Assembly: GCF_004339025.1 (NCBI RefSeq)
Contig: NZ_SMFT01000006.1
Location: forward strand, 52,064-116,063
Direction: 5' to 3'
DNA length: 64,000 bases
Origin: Volucribacter psittacicida
Lineage (GTDB): Bacteria; Pseudomonadota; Gammaproteobacteria; Enterobacterales; Pasteurellaceae
Shown: positions 37,803-46,365 of the stretch, piece by piece
Numbering within the stretch: position 1 is the stretch's first letter
How the letters are laid out: every line of letters begins with the position of its first letter
Made by a program: the position numbers and the translations under genes
The notes under the pieces: generated by a model
What the model was told of the DNA's origin: nothing
Database searches by the model: none
What the model saw: only the letters and a program-made list of their open reading frames with translations

Positions 37803-38942
37803 GTGGATTCCGACAAAAACAAAGCACAGCAACAGCCAGAACAAAACCAATTAGATTTAGAATTTAATCAAATGGAGCCTATTACGCCGAAAAAAGTCGT
37901 TGAACCAACGCCGTCCTTTTTAGATAAAATAAAGGGCGTTGTGGCAGGTTTAGGACGTAAGAAGCAAGAAAAAACACGCCAAGAGCCGACTCTTACCCAA
38001 GCTACTAATGAGGGACAAGCAGACTTGGTAGAGAATGAAACTTCCCTTGATGAATCATCAGAAACCTTGCAACATCAAGAGGAAAATACGCCATTGACCG
38101 AACCTAAGCCAAAAGGGTTTGATTGGAAACACCCAGAAAATTGGGCAATTTTACAAAAATTACCGCAAAAACATCGCCGTATTGTGGCGGTATTATTTGC
38201 CTTGATTATTTTGCTTTTATTATTTTTATGGTTAAAACCAAGTTCAACCACAGTAGATTCATTTCATCAGCAAAGCCAAAATCAGTTGCCGATTGAGTTT
38301 CAACCTTTGGATCAAAGTTTAATCGTGGAAGAAAATGAGCCAGAAATAGAGATGGTGGTAACAGAGCAAGTACAATTTACTGCCCCTTCATTAATGACAA
38401 CCGCAGCCAATATTGCCAGTGGGGTTGTGTTACCTAAAGCCGAAGTGAATCACGTCGTGGCGGAGGAAGTGGCACCACAAGCCAAAACGGTGACATCGCC
38501 AGTCCGTCAAACTGAAAGCGTGAAAACTGCCCCAAGTCAAGAACAAAAACCTGCCACAAAAGTGGTACAAAATACAGCGAAAAGCACACCTCGTCCAGCG
38601 ACAAATCGTCCTGCGGAAAGCAAACAAAGTGCTAATAAACCTGCGCCAGTGGTAGAAGCGAGTCGAGCCAAAGCAAGTAGTCGCTCAACAGGCACAAATA
38701 AAACCCTTACCATTAGCAAAGGCGTTTCCTTAATGCAGGTATTTCGTGATAATAACTTGAATATTGCGGATGTGAATGCTATGACCCGAGCGAATGGAGC
38801 TGGCAATGTGTTAAGCAGTTTTAAACCCGGCGATAAAGTTCAGGTTTCTGTGCAATCTAATGGACGCGTTGGCGAATTACGTTTACAAGATGGCTCACGT
38901 TTTATTCGCCAAGCAGATGGTAGCTATATTTATCGTAAATAA
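37803..38942 (+). CDS. oapA: Opacity-associated protein OapA
   Basis: Inner-membrane-anchored cell-envelope protein; in H. influenzae OapA is linked to colony opacity and nasopharyngeal colonisation. The 379-residue product has a low-complexity charged N-terminus (1-115) with the short OapA N-terminal motif (WKHPENWAILQKLPQKHRR), one transmembrane helix (about 124-145), a Pro/Ala/Lys/Ser-rich periplasmic linker and a C-terminal OapA/LysM-like domain (about 298-379) ending QADGSYIYRK. GTG at 37803 is chosen because GAGGT precedes it at good spacing. oapB does not follow; mobB does. Confidence 0.85.
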   Translation: MDSDKNKAQQQPEQNQLDLEFNQMEPITPKKVVEPTPSFLDKIKGVVAGLGRKKQEKTRQEPTLTQATNEGQADLVENETSLDESSETLQHQEENTPLTEPKPKGFDWKHPENWAILQKLPQKHRRIVAVLFALIILLLLFLWLKPSSTTVDSFHQQSQNQLPIEFQPLDQSLIVEENEPEIEMVVTEQVQFTAPSLMTTAANIASGVVLPKAEVNHVVAEEVAPQAKTVTSPVRQTESVKTAPSQEQKPATKVVQNTAKSTPRPATNRPAESKQSANKPAPVVEASRAKASSRSTGTNKTLTISKGVSLMQVFRDNNLNIADVNAMTRANGAGNVLSSFKPGDKVQVSVQSNGRVGELRLQDGSRFIRQADGSYIYRK

Positions 38943-38950
38943 TGGCTCTC

Positions 38951-38985
38951 AAGCTAAACAGGAGAAATCCTGTTTAGCTTTTTAT
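38951..38985 (+). terminator. Rho-independent terminator after oapA
   Basis: The 12-bp stem AAGCTAAACAGG / CCTGTTTAGCTT with a 6-base loop is followed by TTTATTTATTTT, 8 bases after the oapA stop. Confidence 0.88.
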
Positions 38986-39010
38986 TTATTTTGATGATAA
39001 GGAAGCTAAT

Positions 39011-39526
39011 ATGACAATCCCAATGCTTGGCATTACAGGGTATAGTGGCAGCGGCAAAACCACATTACTGGAAAAATTATTACCTCAATTACAAGCAAAA
39101 GGCATTAAGGTTGCGGTAATTAAGCATACTCATCACAATGTTGAATTAGATAATCCACGTAAAGATAGCGGACGTATGACACAAGCGGGAGCAAGCCAAG
39201 TGATTATGGCTTGCGAACAACGTTGGGCATTAATGACCGAAACCAAGCAACAATCCCTTGATTTAACTTATCTTGCTCATCAATTTGATCCCCATTTAAC
39301 CGATTTAATTTTAGTGGAAGGTTTTAAGCAAGAACCCATTGCCAAAATTCTATTGCATCGCCACAATATGGCTAAGCCTTTACCCGACCTTGATCCTTAT
39401 GTTATTGCATTAGCCACAGATTACCCCGTAAAAAGCGAAAAAGTGCGGTTAGATTTGAATAATATTTTGCTAATAACCGAATTTATTTGGCAATGGTTTA
39501 CGATGATAAAGAATAAATCGTTATAA
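39011..39526 (+). CDS. mobB: Molybdopterin-guanine dinucleotide biosynthesis adaptor MobB
   Basis: GTP-binding helper of MobA in converting molybdopterin to the bis-MGD cofactor used by nitrate, DMSO and TMAO reductases. The 171-residue protein has the P-loop GYSGSGKTTL (about residues 9-18), IKHTHHN (about 38-44), D.GRM..AGA and LVEGFK (about 108-113). MobA is not adjacent. The start follows AAGGAAGC. This fits an organism that respires anaerobically with molybdoenzymes, as does the ccm cluster downstream. A USS lies near 39441. Confidence 0.92.
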   Translation: MTIPMLGITGYSGSGKTTLLEKLLPQLQAKGIKVAVIKHTHHNVELDNPRKDSGRMTQAGASQVIMACEQRWALMTETKQQSLDLTYLAHQFDPHLTDLILVEGFKQEPIAKILLHRHNMAKPLPDLDPYVIALATDYPVKSEKVRLDLNNILLITEFIWQWFTMIKNKSL

Positions 39527-39609
39527 TTCATATAATTTTAATCTTTCAAGCTCGCACAATTTTAGGATATCTTTAACTCTGAATTCATCCGTCAGCATAG
39601 GAGAAACCC

Positions 39610-41199
39610 ATGAAATTAATTACCAAGTTTTCATTAACCGCATTGGCTTTATCAGTTACCACTTTGGCACAGGCTGAAACCACCTTTGTAAATTGTACAA
39701 GCCGTTCACCAACAGGATTTAGCCCAGCATTAGTGATGGACGGTATTTCTTATAACGCCAGTTCTCAACAAGTTTATAACCGCCTCGTTGAATTCAAACC
39801 CGGCACCACTTCCATAGAACCTGGGCTGGCAGAAAGTTGGGAAGTCAGTGATGACGGATTAACTTATACCTTTCACTTACGTCAAGGGGTAAAATTTCAC
39901 AGTAATAAAGTCTTTAAACCAAGCCGTGATTTTAATGCCGATGATGTAATCTTTTCATTTCAGCGTCAATTAGATCCAAATCACCCTTACCACAAGGTAT
40001 CAAATGGGACTTACCCATATTTTAACGCAATGAAATTTCCTACCTTATTAAAATCGGTAGAAAAAGTTGATGATCAAACGGTACGCATTACCTTAAACAC
40101 GCCTGATGCCACATTCTTATCAAGCCTTGGTATGGATTTTATTTCCATTTATTCCGCCGAATATGCCGATAAAATGTTAAAAGCAGGCACACCAACTAAT
40201 ATTGACTCCCAACCCATTGGAACAGGCCCTTTTGTTTTTGCGGGCTATCAAGTGGATCAAGCCATTCGTTTCTTGGCGAATAAAGATTATTGGAAAGGCA
40301 AAGCGGATATTGATCGCTTAATCTTTAGCATTACTCCCGATGCCACCGCTCGTTATGCCAAAGTGCAAAGTGGGGCTTGCGATATGATGGATTTCCCAAA
40401 TACCTCTGATATTGCAAGAATGAAACAAGATCCGAAAATTCAGCTATTAGCTCAAGAAGGCTTAAATGTCGCCTATGTTGCGTTAAATACCGAGAAAAAA
40501 CCGCTTAATGAGGTAAAAGTACGCCAAGCGTTAAATTATGCCACCGATAAAAAAGCCATTATTGACGCAGTTTATCAAGGCGCAGGCATTGCAGCGAAAA
40601 CCCCATTACCACCAACCATTTGGGGATATGATGAACAGATCGAAGATTACCCTTATGATCCTGCGAAAGCCAAACAACTTCTTGCCGAAGCAGGGTATCC
40701 AGATGGCTTTGAAGTGGAATTATGGGTACAACCTGTAGTGCGTAACTCTAACCCAAATCCACGCCGAATGAGCGAAATGTTACAAGCAGACTGGGAAAAA
40801 ATTGGGGTTAAAGCCAAACTTGTCAGCTATGAATGGGGCGATTATATTAAACGCTCTAAAGCAGGAGAACTTGAGGCAGGCACTTATGGCTGGTCAGGGG
40901 ATAACGGCGATCCTGATAATTTCCTCTCGCCATTATTAGCTTGTTCCAACGTAGGCAACAGCAATTACGCACGTTGGTGTAATAAAGATTATGATGCACT
41001 ATTAAATCAAGCAATCCGTTTAACAGATCAAAATGAACGTGCAGAATTATATCGCCAAGCTCAACAAATTATTAAACAACAAGCCCCTTGGGTCACCATT
41101 GCTCATTCGATAACCTATATTCCAATGAGCCAACGCGTACGCAATTATAAGCATAGCCCATTTGGTTATACCGCATTTTATGGGGTGAGTGTTGAATAA
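39610..41199 (+). CDS. ABC-transporter periplasmic dipeptide/haem-binding protein (DppA/HbpA family)
   Basis: Extracytoplasmic solute-binding protein, family 5. The 529 residues start with a Sec signal peptide (about 1-22, cleavage AQA-ET) and follow E. coli DppA closely along the whole length: YNRLVEFKPGTT, PGLAESWEVSDDGLTYTFHLR, IGTGPF, SITPDA..RYAKVQ, VRQALNYA and GDNGDPDNF. No lipobox is seen, unlike Haemophilus HbpA, which binds haem and glutathione. The permease and ATPase genes (dppBCDF) are not next to it, so it must use subunits encoded elsewhere. The ligand (dipeptide, haem or glutathione) cannot be settled here. Confidence 0.87.
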   Translation: MKLITKFSLTALALSVTTLAQAETTFVNCTSRSPTGFSPALVMDGISYNASSQQVYNRLVEFKPGTTSIEPGLAESWEVSDDGLTYTFHLRQGVKFHSNKVFKPSRDFNADDVIFSFQRQLDPNHPYHKVSNGTYPYFNAMKFPTLLKSVEKVDDQTVRITLNTPDATFLSSLGMDFISIYSAEYADKMLKAGTPTNIDSQPIGTGPFVFAGYQVDQAIRFLANKDYWKGKADIDRLIFSITPDATARYAKVQSGACDMMDFPNTSDIARMKQDPKIQLLAQEGLNVAYVALNTEKKPLNEVKVRQALNYATDKKAIIDAVYQGAGIAAKTPLPPTIWGYDEQIEDYPYDPAKAKQLLAEAGYPDGFEVELWVQPVVRNSNPNPRRMSEMLQADWEKIGVKAKLVSYEWGDYIKRSKAGELEAGTYGWSGDNGDPDNFLSPLLACSNVGNSNYARWCNKDYDALLNQAIRLTDQNERAELYRQAQQIIKQQAPWVTIAHSITYIPMSQRVRNYKHSPFGYTAFYGVSVE

Positions 41200-41218
41200 A
41201 AATTCTCTCCATTAATCT

Positions 41219-41295
41219 TGTTTTAAATAAGTGTCGGCACACCTTACTTTTTATATTGTCTTGGTGTGCCGCTTTGTTTGATTTTATGACTATAT
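41219..41295 (+). repeat. Degenerate copy of the dispersed repeat (copy 7)
   Basis: It retains TTTTAAATAAGTGTCGGCACACC, broken by changes, then TATTGTCTTGGTGTGCCGCTTTG-like core words and a GACTATA end. It is shorter (about 77 bp) and more decayed than the 106-bp copies. Confidence 0.55.
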
Positions 41296-41451
41296 TCTGC
41301 CCCCAAGTTGGTAACAGCATATCAGGGGGCATTATTGTGGCAGGGGTGGAATTGACTAAAATAATTTTATAGCTTTTCTCACGCAAAGCCCAATAGTGAT
41401 TGTTTCTGCAACGATAATTAAGATCGGTTTTTTGGGATACTATTACTGAAG

Positions 41452-42420
41452 TTATTTAATATCTTTTAAATCGTCAATCGCATCTAATGGGTCATAATCA
41501 ATATTTGCTAATTTTTTATTCAATAAATCAATTAAACTAAAAATACTGACTTCTTTAATACGAATATCAGTTATGCCTCGATGCGTTTGAAATAACTCTG
41601 TTTTATCTTTGGTAATGACCCAAATTTGTTTATTGGAATTACTATTTAAACCAATTCTTTCTTTGTTAATGGTAATAGATTGCTGCTGTATTTGATTAAT
41701 ATAATTTGAAATTTGATTTTCTTTGTATTCTTTAAAATTTTTAGATAAAGTGCAATCGTAAATCACTTCTAAATTTTTATACTTAAATAAGCCATCAAAC
41801 AACCCTGCTTGCTTATCACGTGGGCTAGTATAGACCTCGGGAACAAGCATTTTCAAAACAGTGTGTGCATAATCCTCAAAGACAAAAGGATCATTAATGT
41901 TTTGCGCATTATGTTTCATCACTTGAATAATAGAATAAATAATGCTGGAAAAGTTATCTTCCGCCATTTCATTTGTTTGAGAAACACTCTTTTCTTCATT
42001 TGATTCAATCAGTTGAATTTTATTAGCAAACGAACCATGTTGTTCAAATTGAACGACCATACCAATTTTTAAGTCATCATATTGAATATTACATAATTCT
42101 TTTTCAACAAAGAATAAATCTTTTTCATCAGCTTCACTAAGCTTACAAATAAAACCATTGCGCTTTTCTGGATTTAAATATTTAATTTGAGATTGAACAA
42201 GTTTTTTTGTCTGATTAACTTCAGGTAATGTTACCTTATTGGCAAAATGACCATGTATCTCAAATTGCACTTCCATTCCTTCAGTCAAATCGTCAAATTT
42301 CAGATTAATTAATTCTTTTTCAACAAACAAAAAATCCTTTTCATCAGTTGCGTGAATTTTATGAATAAAACCACTACGTTTTTCAGGGTTTAAATATTTG
42401 ATTGTGGAAATTTCCGTCAT
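41452..42420 (-). CDS. Protein with two cold-shock-like domains and a nuclease-like domain
   Basis: Not a protein I recognise as a whole. Start set at ATG 42420 because GGAG precedes it and the first domain begins there; 322 residues. Residues 5-63 and 77-137 are tandem copies of one domain (IKYLNPEKRSGFI / IKYLNPEKRNGFI, then KDFLFVEKEL / KDLFFVEKEL) that resembles a cold-shock, nucleic-acid-binding fold. After a linker, residues 180-300 look like a restriction-endonuclease-type fold: FEDYAHTVLK (E182), LFDGLF (D209), LEVIYDCTL (E218, D222), and NQISNYI (Q236). The usual catalytic lysine position is threonine. Single gene, AT-rich, no USS: possibly acquired. Confidence 0.6.
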   Translation of the reverse strand: MTEISTIKYLNPEKRSGFIHKIHATDEKDFLFVEKELINLKFDDLTEGMEVQFEIHGHFANKVTLPEVNQTKKLVQSQIKYLNPEKRNGFICKLSEADEKDLFFVEKELCNIQYDDLKIGMVVQFEQHGSFANKIQLIESNEEKSVSQTNEMAEDNFSSIIYSIIQVMKHNAQNINDPFVFEDYAHTVLKMLVPEVYTSPRDKQAGLFDGLFKYKNLEVIYDCTLSKNFKEYKENQISNYINQIQQQSITINKERIGLNSNSNKQIWVITKDKTELFQTHRGITDIRIKEVSIFSLIDLLNKKLANIDYDPLDAIDDLKDIK

Positions 42421-42788
42421 TGGTTTACTCCAAATACATAAAATAGTAAACATAGATTTATTTACAAATTAGATTTTAGCTCTAGTTGATTAAAATAACA
42501 ATGATATAGTGTTAACAACACTCTTATGTATATTGTATTAATATGTTATTTACTGTTAATTAGAGTGGCCTCAATTTAAATAGCAATAAATTGATAAAAT
42601 AAGCCTGAAACCCCTGTTTCCATATACATAAGGCTTTTAGTATATCTTGCCTTTTTGTTTTACTTATTACTTATTGCTTTTTCGTATATTAACAAAACTG
42701 TTACTATATGATTATTATCATATTTTTCAGATTGGGAATACAGGCTACTCAATATCCTATAAAAATATTCCCAAAACCCACCGCCCTT
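42421..42788. other. 368-bp intergenic region, no gene found
   Basis: Very AT-rich sequence between the cold-shock/nuclease gene and ohrR. It should contain the promoter of the former. A GTTAACAACACTCTTATG...TATTAATATG region lacks clear hexamers. I see no RNA gene or complete repeat here; AAGCCTGAAACC...AAGGCTTTT at 42602-42640 is a weak hairpin. Confidence 0.4.
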
Positions 42789-43241
42789 TTACGCCAATAA
42801 ATTATCGCGCAATTTACATATCGCTTTTTGCAGTACGCGGATTTCTTCAAGGCTTAGGTCAAATTTTTGAATAATGTTCATACAAATCAAACTTTGCTCG
42901 CATTTTTGTTGCCCTTGCTCGGTTAAATTTAGCACCACTTGGCGTTCGTCTGTTTTGGCGCGTTGTCGCTGGATTAAGCCTTGTTGTTCCAAGCCTTTTA
43001 ACAGGGGGGTTAATGTGTTGGAGGCAAGAAAGACTTTTTGCCCTAATTGGTTGACGGTTTGATTTTCGCTTTCGCTTAAGGCGAGTAGCACAATCCATTG
43101 GGTATAGGTTAATCCCAGTTCATTGAGGTAGGGTTTATAGGCTTTGCCAAAGGCGAGGTTGGCGGTATAGACGGCAAAACAGAGAAAGTTCTGTAATGGG
43201 GGGAGTGATGTGTGCTGGTTAAGTGGTTGTTTTTCTGTCAT
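42789..43241 (-). CDS. ohrR: MarR-family organic-peroxide-sensing repressor OhrR
   Basis: Winged-helix repressor whose single reactive cysteine is oxidised by organic hydroperoxides, releasing DNA. The 150-residue protein has the OhrR start NFLCFAVYTANLAFGKAYKPYL with the sensor cysteine at residue 21, the recognition helix LASNTLTPLLKGLEQQGLI (about 72-90) and the wing RAKTDERQVVLNLT. A divergent ohr gene with palindromic sites in between is the standard arrangement, which makes OhrR much more likely than a generic MarR regulator. Confidence 0.9.
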   Translation of the reverse strand: MTEKQPLNQHTSLPPLQNFLCFAVYTANLAFGKAYKPYLNELGLTYTQWIVLLALSESENQTVNQLGQKVFLASNTLTPLLKGLEQQGLIQRQRAKTDERQVVLNLTEQGQQKCEQSLICMNIIQKFDLSLEEIRVLQKAICKLRDNLLA

Positions 43242-43265
43242 TTTTGTCCTCTTTGTTTGAAATAA

Positions 43266-43354
43266 AAAATCGTATGCGATTTTTTTTTGAAAAACCGATT
43301 GACAAGGCGATAAGCCTTATCTATAATTTGCATTAATTTAAATCGCATGCGATA
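43266..43354. promoter_or_regulatory. ohr promoter with two OhrR-type palindromes
   Basis: A consensus sigma-70 promoter, TTGACA (43299-43304), 17 bp, TATAAT (43322-43327), points to ohr. Two related palindromes flank it: ATCGTATGCGAT within an A/T tract (43269-43280) and the perfect ATCGCATGCGAT (43342-43353), which lies just past the expected transcription start. A repressor bound there would block an otherwise very strong promoter; the other palindrome is placed to control ohrR. Confidence 0.75.
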
Positions 43355-43432
43355 TAATCATTAGCGATTTAGTTAATTATAGGGTAAAGTGAGGGTATTG
43401 ACCATCACATTTTTCAATAATAGGAGCAAAAT

Positions 43433-43843
43433 ATGAAAATTTTTTATCAAACTCAAGCCACTGCGACGGGTGGACGTACAGGTAAAACGGCGTTAGACGA
43501 TGGTTCTTTGGCTTTTGATTTGGCGTTGCCTAATGGCGAGCAACAAGGCACAAATCCTGAACAGTTATTTGCGATGGGGTATGCCGCTTGTTTTGATAGC
43601 GCGTTAAATTTAGTGGCGCAACAGATGAAATTGCCGTTAAGCGAAAGTCATACTTCTGTACAAATTGGGATTGGGCAAGTGTTAGGCGGAGCATATCGTT
43701 TGAGCGCCAAAATCAGCGTGAAAACGCAAGGGTTAAGCCAAGCGCAAGCGGAAAGTTTGGTGGAAAAAGCTCATCAAGTTTGCCCGTATTCTAATGCGGT
43801 GCGTGGCAATATTGAGGTGGAATTGGTTACGATAGCGGCGTAA
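43433..43843 (+). CDS. ohr: Organic hydroperoxide resistance peroxidase Ohr
   Basis: Thiol peroxidase that reduces organic and lipid hydroperoxides, using lipoylated proteins as reductant. The 136-residue protein shows both conserved cysteine motifs, NPEQLFAMGYAACFDSAL (peroxidatic cysteine about residue 60) and VCPYSNAVRGNI (resolving cysteine about 122), and the TGGRTG start. First gene of a likely ohr-gst-qor unit under OhrR; a USS follows the stop codon. Confidence 0.95.
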   Translation: MKIFYQTQATATGGRTGKTALDDGSLAFDLALPNGEQQGTNPEQLFAMGYAACFDSALNLVAQQMKLPLSESHTSVQIGIGQVLGGAYRLSAKISVKTQGLSQAQAESLVEKAHQVCPYSNAVRGNIEVELVTIAA

Positions 43844-43884
43844 GTGCGGTCTGTTTTTACGATATTTTTGCGAGGGAAAGGGAA

Positions 43885-44532
43885 ATGATTACTTTGTATT
43901 TGTTAAAGCAATCTCGCGCGCAACGGATTGGTTGGGCGTTGGAAGAGTTGCAATTGGATTATCACATTGAAATTTTTGAACGTGATGCGGTAACCCATCT
44001 TGCGCCAAGCTGCCTGAAAACGGTGCATCCGTTGGGGAAATCGCCGATTTTAACGGACGGCAATTTCACTTTGGCGGAAAGTGGCGCGATTTTACAGTAT
44101 TTGGTTGAACAATATGGTAAGGGGCGTTTACAACCTTCACCACAAAGTGCGGATTATTATGCGTATTTGCAATGGTTGCATTATGCGGAGGGGTCAATAA
44201 TGCCTGCGTTAATGTTGTCTATAATGGTCAATCGCATTGAAGATTGCGCCAGTAAACAGGCGCTTAAAGCGGTTTATGTGGATGCGCAGGTGCCGTTGCA
44301 TTTGGGGTATGTGGAGCGGGCGCTTGAGCAACGGCAATGGTTGGTCAACGATCGGCTTTCTATGGCGGATATGGCGATGAGTTTTCCTTTGCAAGTGGCG
44401 ATGTGTCGTCCTGAATTGGCAAGGATTTATCCGAATATCGCACGATATGTTCAACAGATTTATCAACACCCAAGTTTTATTAAAGCTGAGCAACGCTTGG
44501 GAAAACTCGCTTTAGACAGTTTAAACATTTAA
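43885..44532 (+). CDS. Glutathione S-transferase family protein
   Basis: A 215-residue cytosolic GST: thioredoxin-like N-terminal domain (1-80, with SRAQRIGWALEEL and the glutathione-binding ESGAIL at about 69-74) and an all-helical C-terminal domain. It starts 41 bases after ohr with GAGGGAAAGGG as ribosome site. Position in the OhrR-controlled unit suggests detoxification of peroxide products. G+C at third positions looks higher here than in most neighbours. Confidence 0.88.
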   Translation: MITLYLLKQSRAQRIGWALEELQLDYHIEIFERDAVTHLAPSCLKTVHPLGKSPILTDGNFTLAESGAILQYLVEQYGKGRLQPSPQSADYYAYLQWLHYAEGSIMPALMLSIMVNRIEDCASKQALKAVYVDAQVPLHLGYVERALEQRQWLVNDRLSMADMAMSFPLQVAMCRPELARIYPNIARYVQQIYQHPSFIKAEQRLGKLALDSLNI

Positions 44533-44544
44533 AAGGAAAAAATA

Positions 44545-45525
44545 ATGAAAGCAGCAATTTTTCAACAATTTGGCGAACCTGAACAGGTTATGCAATTTAG
44601 TGAACAGCAAGATATGCCCAAAGCAAAAGCGGGCGAGGTGTTGGTTAAAATGCGGTTGTCGCCCATTCATAATCACGATTTATGGACCATTCGTGGCACT
44701 TACGGCTATAAGCCTGAACTTCCTGCCGTGGCAGGCAGCGAGGCGGTGGGCGTGATTGAAGCCTTAGGCGAAGGGGTAAGCCATTTGCAAGTGGGGCAAC
44801 GTATCAGTGTTGCCAGCGCCAAAGGGGCGTGGGCGGAATATTTTACCATACCAGCCAATCAAGCGGTGCCTGTGCCTGATGAATTAAGTGATGAAATGGC
44901 GGCGCAATTAATCGCTATGCCGTTTAGTTGTTTGACGTTATTGGAATTTATTGGTGCAAAAGCGGGCGATTGGCTTGCCTTAAACGCGGCAAGCGGTGCG
45001 GTAGGCAAAATGACCGCTTTGTTAGCTAAAGCGCGTGGTATCAACGTCATTAATTTGGTTCGCCGTCAAAGCGCTATTGCAGAACTGAATGCCTTAGGCA
45101 TTGACCATGTGGTGAGCACAGATAGCGCCGATTGGCAGCAACAAGTGCGCGCGATAGTGGGCGAACAAGGCATTATGGCGGCGGTGGATTCTATTGGCGG
45201 CAAAGCCAGCTTGGAATTAAGTCAATTATTGGCGCAAGGCGGCAGTTTGATTTCTTTTGGCACCATGGGCGGCGAGCCAATGCAAATTCCAACAGGCGAT
45301 TTGATTTTCAAACAAATTCACGTCAAAGGCTTTTGGGGCGCTTTAGTGAGCCAACAAATGCCTGCTGAGCAACGTAAACAGTTAATGCAAGAGTTAATTG
45401 GCTACGCCATCGGCGGCAAAATCCCAATGCCTGTAGAGGGAATTTATCCCCTAAGCGAAATTAAACAAGCCTGCCAAGCGAGTTTAGCGCAAGGGAAGAA
45501 GGGGAAGGTGTTGCTTAGAGGATAA
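44545..45525 (+). CDS. Quinone oxidoreductase-like medium-chain dehydrogenase
   Basis: A 326-residue MDR-superfamily NAD(P)H-dependent oxidoreductase. The N-terminal GroES-like part includes AGSEAVGVIEALGEGV (about residues 63-78); the Rossmann part starts LALNAASGAVGKM (about 145-157). The structural zinc-binding cysteine cluster of alcohol dehydrogenases is absent, which favours the quinone/enoyl reductase branch (mitochondrial enoyl reductase-like). It lies 12 bases after gst, so probably in the OhrR-controlled unit, removing reactive carbonyls. Higher GC than its surroundings. Function beyond this is uncertain. Confidence 0.83.
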   Translation: MKAAIFQQFGEPEQVMQFSEQQDMPKAKAGEVLVKMRLSPIHNHDLWTIRGTYGYKPELPAVAGSEAVGVIEALGEGVSHLQVGQRISVASAKGAWAEYFTIPANQAVPVPDELSDEMAAQLIAMPFSCLTLLEFIGAKAGDWLALNAASGAVGKMTALLAKARGINVINLVRRQSAIAELNALGIDHVVSTDSADWQQQVRAIVGEQGIMAAVDSIGGKASLELSQLLAQGGSLISFGTMGGEPMQIPTGDLIFKQIHVKGFWGALVSQQMPAEQRKQLMQELIGYAIGGKIPMPVEGIYPLSEIKQACQASLAQGKKGKVLLRG

Positions 45526-45614
45526 AAGTGCGGTGTATTTTTCAAAAGTTTTATCCTTAGATTATTAACTTATAGTTATAACTGTTTTATCAAAAGGACT
45601 ATTTTTTGATAAGG

Positions 45615-45629
45615 ATAAAATCATTATCA
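45615..45629. promoter_or_regulatory. Possible Fur box
   Basis: ATAAAATCATTATCA matches 11 of 14 informative positions of the 7-1-7 Fur pattern TGATAATnATTATCA. It lies about 110 bases before the small exported protein gene. Weak evidence in an AT-rich region. Confidence 0.3.
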
Positions 45630-45737
45630 TAAGCACCAGTTACCCGTTAAGGGAATTATTAAAATCTCATTTAAAGGTATTTTATTTTGAGATTTATTAG
45701 TCATGTTAAATTTTTATTTAGAAAAAAGGAAAGCAAA

Positions 45738-46184
45738 ATGAAACGTAATTTAATCAAAACAATGTTAGTATTAACCTTAGGTTTTTCCGCATTAAATGCT
45801 ATGGCAGATGATAAAACCAGTATTGAAATTGAACGTGCAATTAGTCAATTACCTGCTAGCCCAGCGACTCAACCGACTGAACGTTATACCGCAGTGAGAA
45901 AATTACTTGATCAAAAATTAGATCAGTTATCCCAAACATCGGATAAAGCACAATTTGACCAGTTATTACAACAAAGTCGTGATCTTGCGCAACAAGCAAA
46001 ATTGTACAGCAACGATTTATTAGTGGATATGGGCGATAGTAGCGATAATCGCCGTTTAGAAGATGATGTGTTTTATAAACAATATCGTTTAAGTCGGGTG
46101 ATTAAATCTTTAGACCAGATTGAGCAAGCAAGCCAAAATAACCAATTTGCTCAAGCACAACAACTGGCGAAAACATTATGCTAA
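45738..46184 (+). CDS. Small exported protein of unknown function
   Basis: A 148-residue protein with a Sec signal peptide (cleavage about AMA-DD, residue 23). The mature part is Gln/Asp-rich and predicted helical (LDQKLDQLSQTSDKAQFDQLLQQSRD and similar), ending in a lone cysteine. The ATG at 45738 has the ribosome site AAAGGAAAG; an in-frame ATG 17 codons upstream would spoil the signal peptide. A strong terminator follows. A possible Fur box lies upstream. I recognise no family; it looks like a periplasmic helical protein. Confidence 0.7.
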   Translation: MKRNLIKTMLVLTLGFSALNAMADDKTSIEIERAISQLPASPATQPTERYTAVRKLLDQKLDQLSQTSDKAQFDQLLQQSRDLAQQAKLYSNDLLVDMGDSSDNRRLEDDVFYKQYRLSRVIKSLDQIEQASQNNQFAQAQQLAKTLC

Positions 46185-46207
46185 ACCATTGTTGATTAAA
46201 GCAAGAT

Positions 46208-46242
46208 AAATAAGCATTACCATAAGGTAATGCTTATTTTAT
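46208..46242 (+). terminator. Rho-independent terminator after the exported protein gene
   Basis: The 14-bp stem AAATAAGCATTACC / GGTAATGCTTATTT with a 4-base loop is followed by TTAT. Located 24 bases after the stop codon. Confidence 0.82.
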
Positions 46243-46256
46243 GGCGTAATAATTAA

Positions 46257-46290
46257 TATTGTCGTCCAGCTTTAAATTGAAATAACTATA
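46257..46290 (+). repeat. Ends-only copy of the dispersed repeat (copy 8)
   Basis: TATTGTCGTCCAGCTTTAA joined to ATTGAAATAACTATA: a 34-bp unit made of the two ends of the 106-bp family without the core, like the copy at 26544-26575. Confidence 0.55.
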
Positions 46291-46365
46291 AAATTACATA
46301 TTTTTAGCTAATTGTTATAAAGTGTAAAAGCTCTCATTTATTAACTCACTTAATAAGTTTAAATA

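Noticed and set aside
42647..42874. 75-codon plus-strand frame overlapping the ohrR 3' end
   Set aside because: Its second half is antisense to ohrR and the first half is AT-rich noise; no homologous family recognised.
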